Assembly: GCA_946478975.1 (NCBI GenBank)
Contig: CAMLEO010000007.1
Coordinates: forward strand, 1-57,179
Direction of reading: 5' to 3'
DNA: 57,179 bases
Source of the DNA: an uncultured Steroidobacter sp.
GTDB lineage: Bacteria; Pseudomonadota; Gammaproteobacteria; Steroidobacterales; Steroidobacteraceae
A model generated the notes under the pieces. It had not been told where the DNA came from. It saw only the letters and a program-made list of their open reading frames with translations, and made no database searches. Below are positions 8,365 to 16,939 of the stretch, in pieces. Made by a program: the position numbers and the translations under genes. The stretch's first letter is position 1. Each line of letters begins with the position of its first letter.

Positions 8365-9147
8365 TTATTTGTTGAGCGTGCGGATGTAACGTTGGCGACG
8401 CGCGGCAAGCTCGGTTTGCACGCGCTCCATCGCCTCGGTCTCGGTGGCCTTGAGCAACGTTTCGATGACGCGAGTGAGATGGTCACGCATGGCGGCGCGG
8501 GCCGCGGACGGATCGTGTTTACGCAGCGCTGCAAGGATGCGGCGATGATCGTCGGCAACCGGCTTCACGCCCTTGGATCGCGCCTTTTCCATGAGCCGGA
8601 AAAAGAACGGATCGGTCTGGCGTCGATGCCACAGGTCGTCGATCACCGCGACCAGTGCGGAGTTGCCGGTCGAAGCCGCGATGCCGACGTGAAACTGCCG
8701 GTCCGCGTTCTCACCCTGGATTTCCAGGCGGTTTTCTTCTTCCATGCGCTCGATGATTGCGTCCAGCCCATCGAGCTGCTCGTCGGTGATCACGGTGGCT
8801 GCGAGCGCTGCGGTTTCGGGTTCGATGACTTTGCGAGCTTCCATCAACTCGAACGGCCCGATCGTCAGTTCCGGGCCGTTGCTGCCGGCACGCTGATTGG
8901 CGCTGGGTTCGAGTACGTACACGCCGGCGCCGAGGCGGACTTCGACGATGTTTTGCAGTTCGAGCGCGATCACCGCCTCGCGAATGGTCGGCCGGCTGAC
9001 GTTGAACTGTTCGGCCAGTTCGCGTTCGGCGGGCAGGCGCCGGCCGGCAGGGTAGCGTCCGGCAAGAATCGCAGCACGCAGCTCGTCTGCGACACGCTTG
9101 TAGAGCCTGCCGCCCGAGGCGCTTTCGGGTTCTTCGATGCCTGACAT
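8365..9147 (-). CDS. GntR-family transcriptional regulator, FadR subfamily
   Basis: A 260-residue DNA-binding regulator. Residues 13-80 form the winged helix (LPAERELAEQFNVSRPTIRE and the wing RLGAGVYVLE). The remainder is an all-helical FCD ligand domain with metal-site-type residues (DRQFHVGIAASTGNSA, DDHRRILAAL). Relatives respond to sugar acids or other carboxylates, so an intermediate of the neighbouring pathway is a fair guess for the effector. The stop is 9 bases from the dehydratase stop (convergent), and the start is divergent from the GH39 gene. A palindrome 13 bases upstream of its start codon may be its own operator. Confidence 0.88.
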   Translation of the reverse strand: MSGIEEPESASGGRLYKRVADELRAAILAGRYPAGRRLPAERELAEQFNVSRPTIREAVIALELQNIVEVRLGAGVYVLEPSANQRAGSNGPELTIGPFELMEARKVIEPETAALAATVITDEQLDGLDAIIERMEEENRLEIQGENADRQFHVGIAASTGNSALVAVIDDLWHRRQTDPFFFRLMEKARSKGVKPVADDHRRILAALRKHDPSAARAAMRDHLTRVIETLLKATETEAMERVQTELAARRQRYIRTLNK

Positions 9148-9159
9148 TCGCGGGAATCC

Positions 9160-9174
9160 TGGTCTATCCGACCA
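9160..9174. promoter_or_regulatory. Candidate GntR/FadR-type operator
   Basis: TGGTC (9160-9164), a 5-base spacer and GACCA (9170-9174) make a perfect inverted repeat just upstream of the GntR regulator. The TGGT...ACCA core resembles operators of FadR-subfamily regulators, and a further half-site AATTGGTAAGAC follows at about 9179. It lies in the divergent gap, so it could serve autoregulation and control of the GH39 gene. No experimental link exists; the match is to a general family pattern. Confidence 0.45.
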
Positions 9175-9331
9175 TGCAAATTGGTAAGACGCTCAAAATC
9201 CTCCCAGTCCGCTCATTTTGTGTCAAGGCGAACGAACGCAGCGCGCAGGACACTCGCGAGACAATGGTCGTTGCCACCCCATTTGCGGCGCGATAGCGTA
9301 CGGCGCTCGTTTGCCAGCGCGTCGGTGGGCC

Positions 9332-11014
9332 ATGAAGCTTTGGTGGTTATCGCTCGGATTGATCTCGTCGCTCGCGGCTGCCGGTGAGGCTCCGCCTTCG
9401 GGCGCTGCGCAGCCAGTAACGGTTACCGTCGATGCGTCTCGCGTGACCGGCAAGCTCACTCCCGTGTGGCGCTTCTTCGGTGCCGACGAGCCGAACTACG
9501 CAACCATGAAGGACGGCCGCAAACTGCTCGCCGCCTTGGGCAAGCTGCGGTCGGGCGAGGTCTACTTCCGCACTCACAACCTGCTCAACACCGGCGACGG
9601 TACGGCGGCGTTCAAGTGGGGCAGCACCAACATCTATACCGAAACCGATAACCGCCAGCCCGTCTACGACTGGCGCGTCGTCGATCACCTCTTCGATACC
9701 TATCTCGCACGCGGCGTGCGGCCCTATCTGCAGCTCGGCTTCATGCCTCAGGCCTTGTCATCGGCGCCGGCGGGCGTGCCCTATCAGCATCTATGGCGGC
9801 CGGGCTTCGAGTATCAATTGATCGCGACCGGCTGGAGCTACCCGCCCAACAGTTATGAAAAGTGGGGCGAGCTGGTTTATCAATGGACCTTGCACAACAT
9901 CGAGCGCTACGGCCGCGAAGAAGTCGAGCGCTGGTACTTCGAGGTCTGGAACGAGCCCAACTTGAATGTCTACTGGCAGGGCAGTCCCGAAGAGTTCTAT
10001 CGCATGCACGACGTGGCGATCGACGCGGTACGTCGCGCACTGCCGACGGCACGAGTCGGCGGACCCGATGTCGCCGGTGCGGGCGGCGCATTCATGGATG
10101 GTTTCCTGAAACACGTCACTTCAGGCACCAACTACGCGACTGGCAAGGTGGGGACTCCGACGGACTTCCTGTCGTTTCATGCCAAGGGCCAGCCGACGTT
10201 CGTCGATGGCCACGTGCGCATGGGCATATCGACGCACCTGAAGGTCGTCGACGCCGCGTTCGAAAAAATAGCCGCCGCCGGGCTTGCAAATAAACCCATC
10301 GTCATCGGCGAGAGCGATCCGGAAGGATGTGCCGCGTGCCCCGGGCCGCAGAATGCATATCGCAACGGAACGATGTACTCCAGCTATACGGCCGCAAGCT
10401 TCGCGCGCATTTGGGAGTTGGCGGAGCGACGCCGTGTGAATCTCGAAGGCGTGCTGTCGTGGGCGTTTGAATTCGAAGATCAGCCCTGGTTCGCGGGGTA
10501 TCGGCAGCTTTCAACCAATGGCATCGATCTGCCGGTGCTCAATGTGTTTCGTTTGTTTGCACAGCTGGGGCCGGAGCGCTTGCAGGCGAGCAGCAGTGCG
10601 CAGCTGCCGTTGGATCGCATCGTTGCTGAAGGCGTTCGCGGCGATACGGATGTGGGCACGCTGGCAACTCGATCCGCGAATGGCGACCTCGCGGTGCTGG
10701 TCTGGAATTATCACGACGACGACTTGCCCGGGTCGGACGCGACGGTTCGTTTGTCCGTGAAAGGCTCGAAGAAGAACGCGGGCCGCGCCGCCACTGTGTG
10801 GCGCGTCGATGAATCCCATGGGAACGCGTTCACTGCCTGGAAACGAATGGGATCGCCGCAGTCGCCGAACTCATCGCAATACGCGCAGCTCGAACAAGCG
10901 TCGCAAATGGTTGCTGAGACGTTGCAAACGAAAGCCGGCCGTGGCGGTGCTCGCGAGCTCGATCTTGCGATTCCCCGGCAGGGTGTGGCGCTGGTTGTAT
11001 TCGCCGCGCAGTGA
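9332..11014 (+). CDS. GH39-like glycoside hydrolase (beta-xylosidase type)
   Basis: A 560-residue secreted enzyme from the ATG at 9332, chosen because it begins a signal peptide (MKLWWLSLGLISSLAAAG); an in-frame codon at 9218 lacks one. A (beta/alpha)8 barrel carries the acid/base Glu208 in FEVWNEPNLNVYW and a likely nucleophile Glu327 in KPIVIGESDPEG, where classic GH39 enzymes have T-E-F/Y. A C-terminal beta domain follows (LAVLVWNYHDDDLPG). GH39 members include beta-xylosidases and iduronidases. The altered nucleophile context and a Cys pair (CAAC, 333-336) suggest a distinct subgroup. The stop is 4 bases from that of the convergent lactonase gene. Confidence 0.82.
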   Translation: MKLWWLSLGLISSLAAAGEAPPSGAAQPVTVTVDASRVTGKLTPVWRFFGADEPNYATMKDGRKLLAALGKLRSGEVYFRTHNLLNTGDGTAAFKWGSTNIYTETDNRQPVYDWRVVDHLFDTYLARGVRPYLQLGFMPQALSSAPAGVPYQHLWRPGFEYQLIATGWSYPPNSYEKWGELVYQWTLHNIERYGREEVERWYFEVWNEPNLNVYWQGSPEEFYRMHDVAIDAVRRALPTARVGGPDVAGAGGAFMDGFLKHVTSGTNYATGKVGTPTDFLSFHAKGQPTFVDGHVRMGISTHLKVVDAAFEKIAAAGLANKPIVIGESDPEGCAACPGPQNAYRNGTMYSSYTAASFARIWELAERRRVNLEGVLSWAFEFEDQPWFAGYRQLSTNGIDLPVLNVFRLFAQLGPERLQASSSAQLPLDRIVAEGVRGDTDVGTLATRSANGDLAVLVWNYHDDDLPGSDATVRLSVKGSKKNAGRAATVWRVDESHGNAFTAWKRMGSPQSPNSSQYAQLEQASQMVAETLQTKAGRGGARELDLAIPRQGVALVVFAAQ

Positions 11015-11018
11015 CCGT

Positions 11019-11924
11019 TCAGCGCTGGATGAGCCCGCGACGGTTGAGATAAATGGCGTAAACGGACGTGGTGGCACAGATGAACAGCCGGCTGTGCATG
11101 CGTCCGCCGAAGGTGAGATTGGCGACCTGCTCGGGCACGTAGATCTTGCCCAGCAGCGCGCCAGCGGAATTCACACAGTGAACGCCGTCTCCGGCACTGG
11201 TCCAAAGATTGCCGTCCTCATCACAACGCATGCCATCGACGGCGCCTCGATCCGCTTTGTAGAAAATCTCGCCGCCGCGAAGATGCTTGCCGTCTTCGAT
11301 GGTGAAGACGCGCACGTGCTGTTCGGGCGAGCTCTCGTACGGCAATCCTGTCTCTGCGATGTAAAGCCGGCTTTCATCGGGCGAGAACGCGAGCCCGTTC
11401 GGGCCGGCAAAGTCATCGACCACGACCGTCAGCTCGCGCGTCTGTGGATCGAGGCGATACACGTGGCAGGGCAGTTCCTGCGATGAGCGCACCCCTTCGT
11501 AGTCCGAAGCGATGCCATACAGCGGGTCCGTGAACCAGATCGAGCCGTCGGACTTCACGATCACATCGTTCGGCGAGTTGAGCCGCGCGCCGCCGTAGCG
11601 ATCCGCAAGGATGGTGATCGTGCCGTCGTATTCGGTGCGAGTGACGGCGCGCAGGCCGTGCGAACAACTGATCAGCCGGCCCTGGCGATCGCGAGTATGG
11701 CCGTTCGTGTAGTTGGACGGCGAGCGATAGACGGACACGCCGACGTCTCCGATCCAGCGAAGCATCCGATTGTTCGGGATGTCGCTGAACAACAGCGCGT
11801 TCGCATCTCCGAACCACACCGGACCCTCGGTCCAGCGAAAGCGGCTCGCCAGCGTTTCCAGGCTGGCGTTGAACAGGATATACCTGGCGAACTGCGGATC
11901 GACGATCTCAAAGCCTTCTTGCAT
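11019..11924 (-). CDS. SMP-30/gluconolactonase family protein
   Basis: A 301-residue six-bladed beta-propeller of the SMP-30/gluconolactonase family. Metal-ligand positions are visible: the Glu of RWTEGPVWF, the Asn of LNSPNDVIV, the Asn of GPNGLAFSP and the Asp of SPDES. Such enzymes open aldonolactones to aldonic acids. No signal peptide is evident, so it is cytoplasmic, as expected for an intracellular oxidative sugar pathway; it could hydrolyse an L-fucono-, xylono- or galactonolactone. The gene faces GH39 (4-base convergent gap) and is divergent from a second lactonase-type propeller at 12029. No dehydrogenase that would supply the lactone is seen in the window. Confidence 0.87.
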   Translation of the reverse strand: MQEGFEIVDPQFARYILFNASLETLASRFRWTEGPVWFGDANALLFSDIPNNRMLRWIGDVGVSVYRSPSNYTNGHTRDRQGRLISCSHGLRAVTRTEYDGTITILADRYGGARLNSPNDVIVKSDGSIWFTDPLYGIASDYEGVRSSQELPCHVYRLDPQTRELTVVVDDFAGPNGLAFSPDESRLYIAETGLPYESSPEQHVRVFTIEDGKHLRGGEIFYKADRGAVDGMRCDEDGNLWTSAGDGVHCVNSAGALLGKIYVPEQVANLTFGGRMHSRLFICATTSVYAIYLNRRGLIQR

Positions 11925-12028
11925 ACGATCATCCGGTGAGCGGCCTGCCGCATTTTAGCCGTGCGATTCGCGAGAAGCTCTGGGAAGATGCTTCGACTGC
12001 GTACCTGCCACGAACGGGAGTCGAATCG

Positions 12029-13165
12029 ATGCAACGATTGTTGAGGCTGTGGGGATTCTGGTTGTCGCTGTCCGTCGTGCCGGCACAGGCCGGGGCGCAG
12101 GGATCGGCAACTCAGTGGGTCTATTTCGGCACGCGGTCCACCGACGCAGGGCAGGGCATCGTTGCAGCTCGCTTCGATACCAAGACCGGCCGCCTGTCGC
12201 CGATTGGAATCGTTGCGGAGGTCACCAAGCCCGCCTGGCTGCTGGAGAATCCCAAGCTGCCGGTACTGTATTCGGTCAGCGAAACGAACAGCGAGTCGCG
12301 CGTATTCGCTTTCAAGCGGGATCCGGCCACCGGCAAGCTGACGCTCATTAATAGTGTGGCTTCGGGCGGCGGTGGAGCGACTCACCTGGCGTTCGATGAG
12401 CGCGCGAAGGCACTGTTCGTCGCTCACTACGGAACCGGCCATGTGAGCTGGTTGCCGACGGCAGACGATGGGCGCCTCGGCATTCCCAATTCAGTACAGA
12501 GCAATTACGGCACCGGACCCAATCAGGACCGACAGACTTCACCGCATGCGCATGGCGTGGTCGTCGATCCCTCGGGACGTTATGTTCTCGCGGCAGATCT
12601 CGGTGCCGATCGCATATTTGTATATGGCTTCGATCCCGCGACTCGACAGCTCGTGCCCGCGGCAGAGCCGTTCGCGACCGCGTCGCCGGGGTCCGGGCCG
12701 CGACATCTCACGTTTCATCCGAACGGCCAGTTCCTGTTCCTGGTCACCGAAATGGCGGCCGAAGTCGTGTCCTATCGTTGGGACGCGAAGCAGGCTCGCT
12801 TGCAACATATTCAAACATTGGCGATGGACGAGCCGACGTTCACCGAACAGAAGAGTGCAGCTCACATCGCAATCAGCCGCGACGGTCGCTTTGTCTATGC
12901 TTCGAATCGCGGCGCCAACACCATCGCTGTGTTTGCTGTGAACTCCAAGGACGGCACGATGCGCCTGGTGCAGCGGATCTCGTCACAAGGTAAAACGCCG
13001 TGGGACTTCTCGCTCGATCCGAGCGGGCGCTGGATGCTGGTGGCGAATACGGGCACCAATTCGATCGCCGTGTTCTCGGTGCACCCGGAGACGGGCGAGC
13101 TGACCGCTACGTCCGAAACAATGAATGTGACGCTGCCTTCCAACGTCACATTCATCGAGCACTGA
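12029..13165 (+). CDS. Secreted lactonase-family seven-bladed beta-propeller (YbhE/Pgl type)
   Basis: A 378-residue protein of the 6-phosphogluconolactonase (YbhE) beta-propeller family. The ATG at 12029 is chosen because it starts a signal peptide (MQRLLRLWGFWLSLSVVPAQ). Repeated blade motifs appear, such as HAHGVVVDPSGRYVLAADLG, RHLTFHPNGQFLFLV and AHIAISRDGRFVYASNRG. An exported location separates it from cytoplasmic 6-phosphogluconolactonase, so it may act on lactones or other sugars in the periplasm; exported members are common near glycan clusters, with no proven role I know of. It converges on the ExbB-type gene, with 5 bases between stops. Confidence 0.82.
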   Translation: MQRLLRLWGFWLSLSVVPAQAGAQGSATQWVYFGTRSTDAGQGIVAARFDTKTGRLSPIGIVAEVTKPAWLLENPKLPVLYSVSETNSESRVFAFKRDPATGKLTLINSVASGGGGATHLAFDERAKALFVAHYGTGHVSWLPTADDGRLGIPNSVQSNYGTGPNQDRQTSPHAHGVVVDPSGRYVLAADLGADRIFVYGFDPATRQLVPAAEPFATASPGSGPRHLTFHPNGQFLFLVTEMAAEVVSYRWDAKQARLQHIQTLAMDEPTFTEQKSAAHIAISRDGRFVYASNRGANTIAVFAVNSKDGTMRLVQRISSQGKTPWDFSLDPSGRWMLVANTGTNSIAVFSVHPETGELTATSETMNVTLPSNVTFIEH

Positions 13166-13170
13166 TCGGC

Positions 13171-13917
13171 TCACGCAGTTTTCGCAGCGGCGGCCGCCCG
13201 AGGCATCGCGACTCGCGCGATGGGGGCCGCCGTATCGAAGCGCGCGCCGCCTACGATGCAGGAGTGCACGTCGGCGGCGAAATGTTTCATCTTTTCCTGC
13301 AGGGCTTTGTTACGTCGTAGCAGCCAGTTGTAGCCGATCACCGCCGGCACGGCGACGAACAGTCCGATCGCGGTCATGATCAAGGCTTCGCCGATCGGTC
13401 CGGCGATCTGTTCCAGGTTGGGATTGCCGGTCAGCGAGATGCGGGTCAGCGCATTCAAGATGCCCCAGACCGTGCCCAGCAGGCCGATGAACGGCGACAC
13501 CGAGCCGGTGGTCGCGAGGATGGCCATGCCGCCGACCAGGCGGGTCATGACGCTGTCGATGGAGCGAAAGAGCGCGACCGAGATCCAGTCGTTGAGTGCG
13601 ACCTGCTCGGTCAGATGTCCCTTGTGATACTGCGCGGCCCGCACTCCATCTTCAGCCAGCATACGAAAAACGTTGTCCCGGCCGGTGAGCGCGCTCATGC
13701 CGTCCTGCAAGCCGCCACCGCTCCAGAACTTCTTCTGCGTCTCCGCATAAGCCTTTTCCATCCGCCGCTGGTCCCACAGCTTGGTGAGGATGACAAACCA
13801 GCAGGCCAGCGACATCACGACCAGGATCACCAGGATGGCCGTGGTCAGCTCGTCCGCCTGTTTGATGAATTGCATTACGCCGAAAGGATTGGCGACCGGT
13901 TGCGCGTCGTTCGTCAT
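13171..13917 (-). CDS. MotA/TolQ/ExbB-type proton channel protein
   Basis: A 248-residue inner-membrane protein of the ExbB/TolQ family, which uses the proton gradient to energise TonB- or Tol-type partners. The ATG at 13917 has AAGGA 7 bases upstream; an in-frame start further upstream would run into the divergent promoter region. Three membrane segments are visible: one near residues 20-45, and two around SPFIGLLGTVWGILNAL and GEALIMTAIGLFVAVPAVIGY, the conserved channel helices. No ExbD/TolR or TonB gene is adjacent, so it is an orphan here. It is divergent from blaI across 146 bases that carry candidate operators. Confidence 0.87.
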   Translation of the reverse strand: MTNDAQPVANPFGVMQFIKQADELTTAILVILVVMSLACWFVILTKLWDQRRMEKAYAETQKKFWSGGGLQDGMSALTGRDNVFRMLAEDGVRAAQYHKGHLTEQVALNDWISVALFRSIDSVMTRLVGGMAILATTGSVSPFIGLLGTVWGILNALTRISLTGNPNLEQIAGPIGEALIMTAIGLFVAVPAVIGYNWLLRRNKALQEKMKHFAADVHSCIVGGARFDTAAPIARVAMPRAAAAAKTA

Positions 13918-13974
13918 TGCAGTGTCCTTGAAGGAATGTTCAGTAGTTCGGACCACAAGAGTCGTAGTTACTAT

Positions 13975-14032
13975 GACAGTTGTAGTAGAGGCGCACAAGC
14001 CGGACTTGCGGTCCTACTACAGCGGGCGTAGG
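13975..14032. promoter_or_regulatory. Candidate BlaI-type operators in the exbB-blaI divergent gap
   Basis: Two sites resemble the TACA/TGTA and CTAC/GTAG half-sites of BlaI/CopY repressors. GACAGTTGTA at 13975-13984 is one base off the TACA-N2-TGTA form on the opposite strand and is followed by GTAG. CCTAC at 14013-14017 and GTAGG at 14028-14032 form a perfect inverted repeat with a 10-base spacer. Placement between the two divergent genes suggests that the BlaI-like protein controls itself, the protease and the ExbB-like channel. This is based on pattern and position only. Confidence 0.4.
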
Positions 14033-14063
14033 CTCAACCACAGATTTAGTTCGGGGTGGAATC

Positions 14064-14447
14064 TTGGCGTCGACCAAGCTCAGCAAGCTGGAATTGATCA
14101 TCATGGAAACGCTGTGGACGCACGGCGCGTGCGCCATTCGTGAGATTCACGATGCGTTTCCGAAGCGCGGCCGGCCGGCCTACACCACTGTGCAGACGAT
14201 GGTGTATCGGCTGGAGGCGAAGCAGATGGTCCGGCGGGCCAAGAAGATCAGCAACGCCCACATCTTCGAAGCCGTGATCACGCGCGAGGCGGCCGAACGC
14301 CGGCTCATCGACGAGCTGCTCGGATTGTTCGGCGGGCGGGCGCAGCCGGTGATGGCGCACCTGATCGAGTCGGGCAAGCTGACCATGGGCGACATCAAAG
14401 AAGCCGAAAAGACCCTGCGTGAGCTGAATCGCAAGGACGACACCTGA
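14064..14447 (+). CDS. BlaI/MecI/CopY-family transcriptional repressor
   Basis: A 127-residue winged-helix repressor. LSKLELIIMETLWTHGACAI and GRPAYTTVQTMVYRLEAK form the DNA-binding domain, with a C-terminal dimerisation helix region (ERRLIDELLGLFGG). In BlaI/MecI systems the repressor is inactivated by proteolysis after the partner M56 membrane protease senses a signal. The start is the TTG at 14064 with GGTGGA just upstream; no ATG fits before the conserved domain. The stop overlaps the protease start by one base (TGATG), the usual pairing. No beta-lactamase is nearby, so the sensed signal is unknown. Confidence 0.88.
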   Translation: MASTKLSKLELIIMETLWTHGACAIREIHDAFPKRGRPAYTTVQTMVYRLEAKQMVRRAKKISNAHIFEAVITREAAERRLIDELLGLFGGRAQPVMAHLIESGKLTMGDIKEAEKTLRELNRKDDT

Positions 14448-15694
14448 TGATCGCGTTGCTCGCGCAGCACCTGTGGCAATCGACGCTGTTTCTGATTGCG
14501 GCGTGGGTGCTCGCGAGAGCTTGCCGGCGCAACTCGGCGGCGATTCGTTATTGGATCTGGTTCGGCGCTTCGGTGAAGTTCCTGGTGCCGTTCGCAGTGT
14601 TGCAATGGTTGGGAGATTACGTTGGCCGCTCGCTGCCGGAGCCGCCGCCGGTCGATCCAGTCGTGATCGAGGTCGGCAATGCCATCTTCGTGCCGGCCGT
14701 GCCCACGGCGATCGACAGCGTTGCGTCTCACGTGCAGATCGTTGTTGCGATCTGGGCTTTCGTTGTAGCGGTGTTACTGCTGCGATGGTTTCTGCAGTGG
14801 CGCTCGGTTCACTCGATGCTCGCATCGGCTCCGAGGCTGGCGATGGATTTGCCTGTGCCCGTGCATGTCACAGCAGGCGATCTGGGGCCGGGTGTGTTCG
14901 GTGCATTTCGTCCGGTCGTGATCGTGCCGCGTGCAGTCGTCAGAGAATTGAGTCCGGCGCAGATGCAAGCCGTGCTCGCGCATGAGATGTGTCACGTGCG
15001 CCGTCACGACAATCTCACCGCCGCCATCCACAAATGCGTCGAAGTGTTGTTCTGGTTCTATCCGCTGGTGTGGTGGATCGGCGCGAATCTTCTGCGCGAG
15101 CGCGAGGCTGCGTGTGATGAGACAGTGATCGAAGAGGGCTACGAGCAGGTCGTTTACGCCGAATCGATTCTGAGTGTCTGCCGGCTTGGCGTCGCTGCGC
15201 AGTTTTCCGGTATGGCAGCGTCGACCGGCGGCAGTCTCAAAGAGCGTTTGATATCGATCATGAGTGACCAGCGCGCGATGCCCATCGATCATCTGCGCTT
15301 TGCACTGCTGTTCGTGGTCGCGATATCGACGTGTTACGGGCCAATCATGGCGGGCGTCGTCACCGGCGCGATTCGCGAAGCGACTTATTCCGGTCCGATT
15401 GCATTCGATGCGATCGACCTGCGGCCTTCGCAAGCGGACTGGCGCAGTACCGAGTTCGATCCCGATGCGGGGCAGGTGTCGCTGCAGAACGTATCGCTGC
15501 GCCAGTTGATTTCGCTGGCCTATCCGTCGTCGCGCGTGAACTCCGAGCCGGGGCTCATCGATCGCATTCACTACGACATCGACGCGCATTGGCACGATGC
15601 CGGTGCCGTGAGCGAGCGGAATGTCTATCGCGAGCTGCTCAATCGCATTCTGCGCAATAACTCGAATCTGCAGCTGTATGTGACCAAGGGCTAG
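14447..15694 (+). CDS. BlaR1/MecR1-like M56 metalloprotease with DUF3738-like C-terminus
   Basis: A 415-residue membrane protease. Membrane segments lie near residues 1-25, 35-55, 95-115 and 285-305. The zinc-protease motif is HEMCH (179-183), with a probable third ligand Glu220 in REREAACDE. In BlaR1/MecR1 an extracellular penicillin-binding domain follows the last segment; here there is only about 100 residues, in which VSLRQLISLAYPSSR, HYDIDAHW and QLYVTKG resemble the DUF3738/TIGR03435 domain of soil bacteria. The protein probably cleaves or inactivates the BlaI-like repressor upstream. Its stop overlaps that of the convergent threonine synthase gene in a shared CTAG. Confidence 0.85.
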   Translation: MIALLAQHLWQSTLFLIAAWVLARACRRNSAAIRYWIWFGASVKFLVPFAVLQWLGDYVGRSLPEPPPVDPVVIEVGNAIFVPAVPTAIDSVASHVQIVVAIWAFVVAVLLLRWFLQWRSVHSMLASAPRLAMDLPVPVHVTAGDLGPGVFGAFRPVVIVPRAVVRELSPAQMQAVLAHEMCHVRRHDNLTAAIHKCVEVLFWFYPLVWWIGANLLREREAACDETVIEEGYEQVVYAESILSVCRLGVAAQFSGMAASTGGSLKERLISIMSDQRAMPIDHLRFALLFVVAISTCYGPIMAGVVTGAIREATYSGPIAFDAIDLRPSQADWRSTEFDPDAGQVSLQNVSLRQLISLAYPSSRVNSEPGLIDRIHYDIDAHWHDAGAVSERNVYRELLNRILRNNSNLQLYVTKG

Positions 15695-16836
15695 CGATAT
15701 TTCAGGCCTGTGCCTGTATTGAAGACGACGACTCGATCGTTGTCGCTGATGTCGCCGCGCTCACGCAATGTTTGCAGGGCTGACCACGCAGCGCCGCCTT
15801 CGGGACAAACATCGATGCCGGACATCGCTGCGAGCGATCGAGTGCCGGAATCGGCAGCTTCGTCGCTCACCATCACCGCGGTGCCTCGGGATTGGCGCAG
15901 CACTCGGACGCAAATAAAACCGCCGATGGGACTTGGAACACGCAGCCCATACGCGTGAGTGTGCGGATCGGGCCAGGGCTCAGTGCGCTCCTTACCCTCG
16001 ATGAATGCTTTCGCGACCGGCGCGCAGCCGGCCGCTTGCACGGATACAAAACGCGGGCGCCTGCCGCGCGGGATCCAGCCGAGCCGTTCCATCTCGTCGA
16101 AGGCTTTCCACATGCCGACCAGACCGGTGCCGCCGCCGGTGGGATAGATCACGACGTCCGGCACCTCGCCATTGAACTGCTCGATGAGCTCGTAGGCCAT
16201 CGTCTTCTTGCCTTCGATGCGATAGGGCTCTTTCAGCGTCGACACATCGAAGGCATTCTTCGGGCCGTGCTCCCGCAGGAACTTGCCGCAGTCGGCGATC
16301 GTGCCGGCGACCCGATGAATGGTCGCGCCGTACAACTCACATTCGTCGAAGAAGGGTTTGGGGGTGTCCCGAGGCATCGCCACCGTGACGGGCAAGCCGG
16401 CTCGCGCGCCGTAAGCAGCGAGAGCGCCGGCCGCGTTTCCAGCGGACGGAGCGGCGAGGGCGGCGGCGCCGAGATGTTTGGCCATCGACACCGCCAATGC
16501 CATGCCGCGAGCTTTGAAAGAGCCGGTGGGATTGCGCGATTCGTCCTTCACCCAAACATTTCGCCCGACCGACAGCAGCGGCGTCATGCCTTCAGCAAGC
16601 GACACCTCATCGTTCGGCAATAACGGCAGCAACTCGCGATAGCGCCACAGCGTCGGCTCGCGCGATTTCAGGTCCTGCAGGGACAAGCTGACGAGCGAAA
16701 GGTCGTAATCGACTCGTAACGGCAGCCCGCATTGACGACAGACAGTGAGCAGCACACGCGGATCGTGCGCAGTTTCGCAGGCAAAACAGCGAATGCCGGC
16801 CAGGTGAGGGGACAAACGGATGCTCATGCGCCGCAT
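15691..16836 (-). CDS. thrC: Threonine synthase-like PLP enzyme
   Basis: A 381-residue fold-type II PLP enzyme. An N-terminal zinc ribbon (Cys17, Cys20, Cys33, Cys36) precedes the catalytic domain, as in the shorter class of threonine synthases. Lys108 in NPTGSFKARGMAL is the PLP lysine; SAGNAAGALAAYGARAG and PTGGGTGLVGMWKAFDEM bind the cofactor. It would convert O-phosphohomoserine to threonine. It stands alone, away from hom or thrB, so a related substrate is possible. ATG starts exist at 16836 and 16827. The gene overlaps the protease stop by four bases in a convergent arrangement. Confidence 0.85.
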   Translation of the reverse strand: MRRMSIRLSPHLAGIRCFACETAHDPRVLLTVCRQCGLPLRVDYDLSLVSLSLQDLKSREPTLWRYRELLPLLPNDEVSLAEGMTPLLSVGRNVWVKDESRNPTGSFKARGMALAVSMAKHLGAAALAAPSAGNAAGALAAYGARAGLPVTVAMPRDTPKPFFDECELYGATIHRVAGTIADCGKFLREHGPKNAFDVSTLKEPYRIEGKKTMAYELIEQFNGEVPDVVIYPTGGGTGLVGMWKAFDEMERLGWIPRGRRPRFVSVQAAGCAPVAKAFIEGKERTEPWPDPHTHAYGLRVPSPIGGFICVRVLRQSRGTAVMVSDEAADSGTRSLAAMSGIDVCPEGGAAWSALQTLRERGDISDNDRVVVFNTGTGLKYR

Positions 16837-16939
16837 CCTAGCCCGTGACGCAAGCGCAGGGCATTTTCCTGCGACTCCACCCTTACGGCTTCGGCGAATA
16901 AGAAACTAGGGAACGGTCGCAGCTCGCGGATGGTCACCC

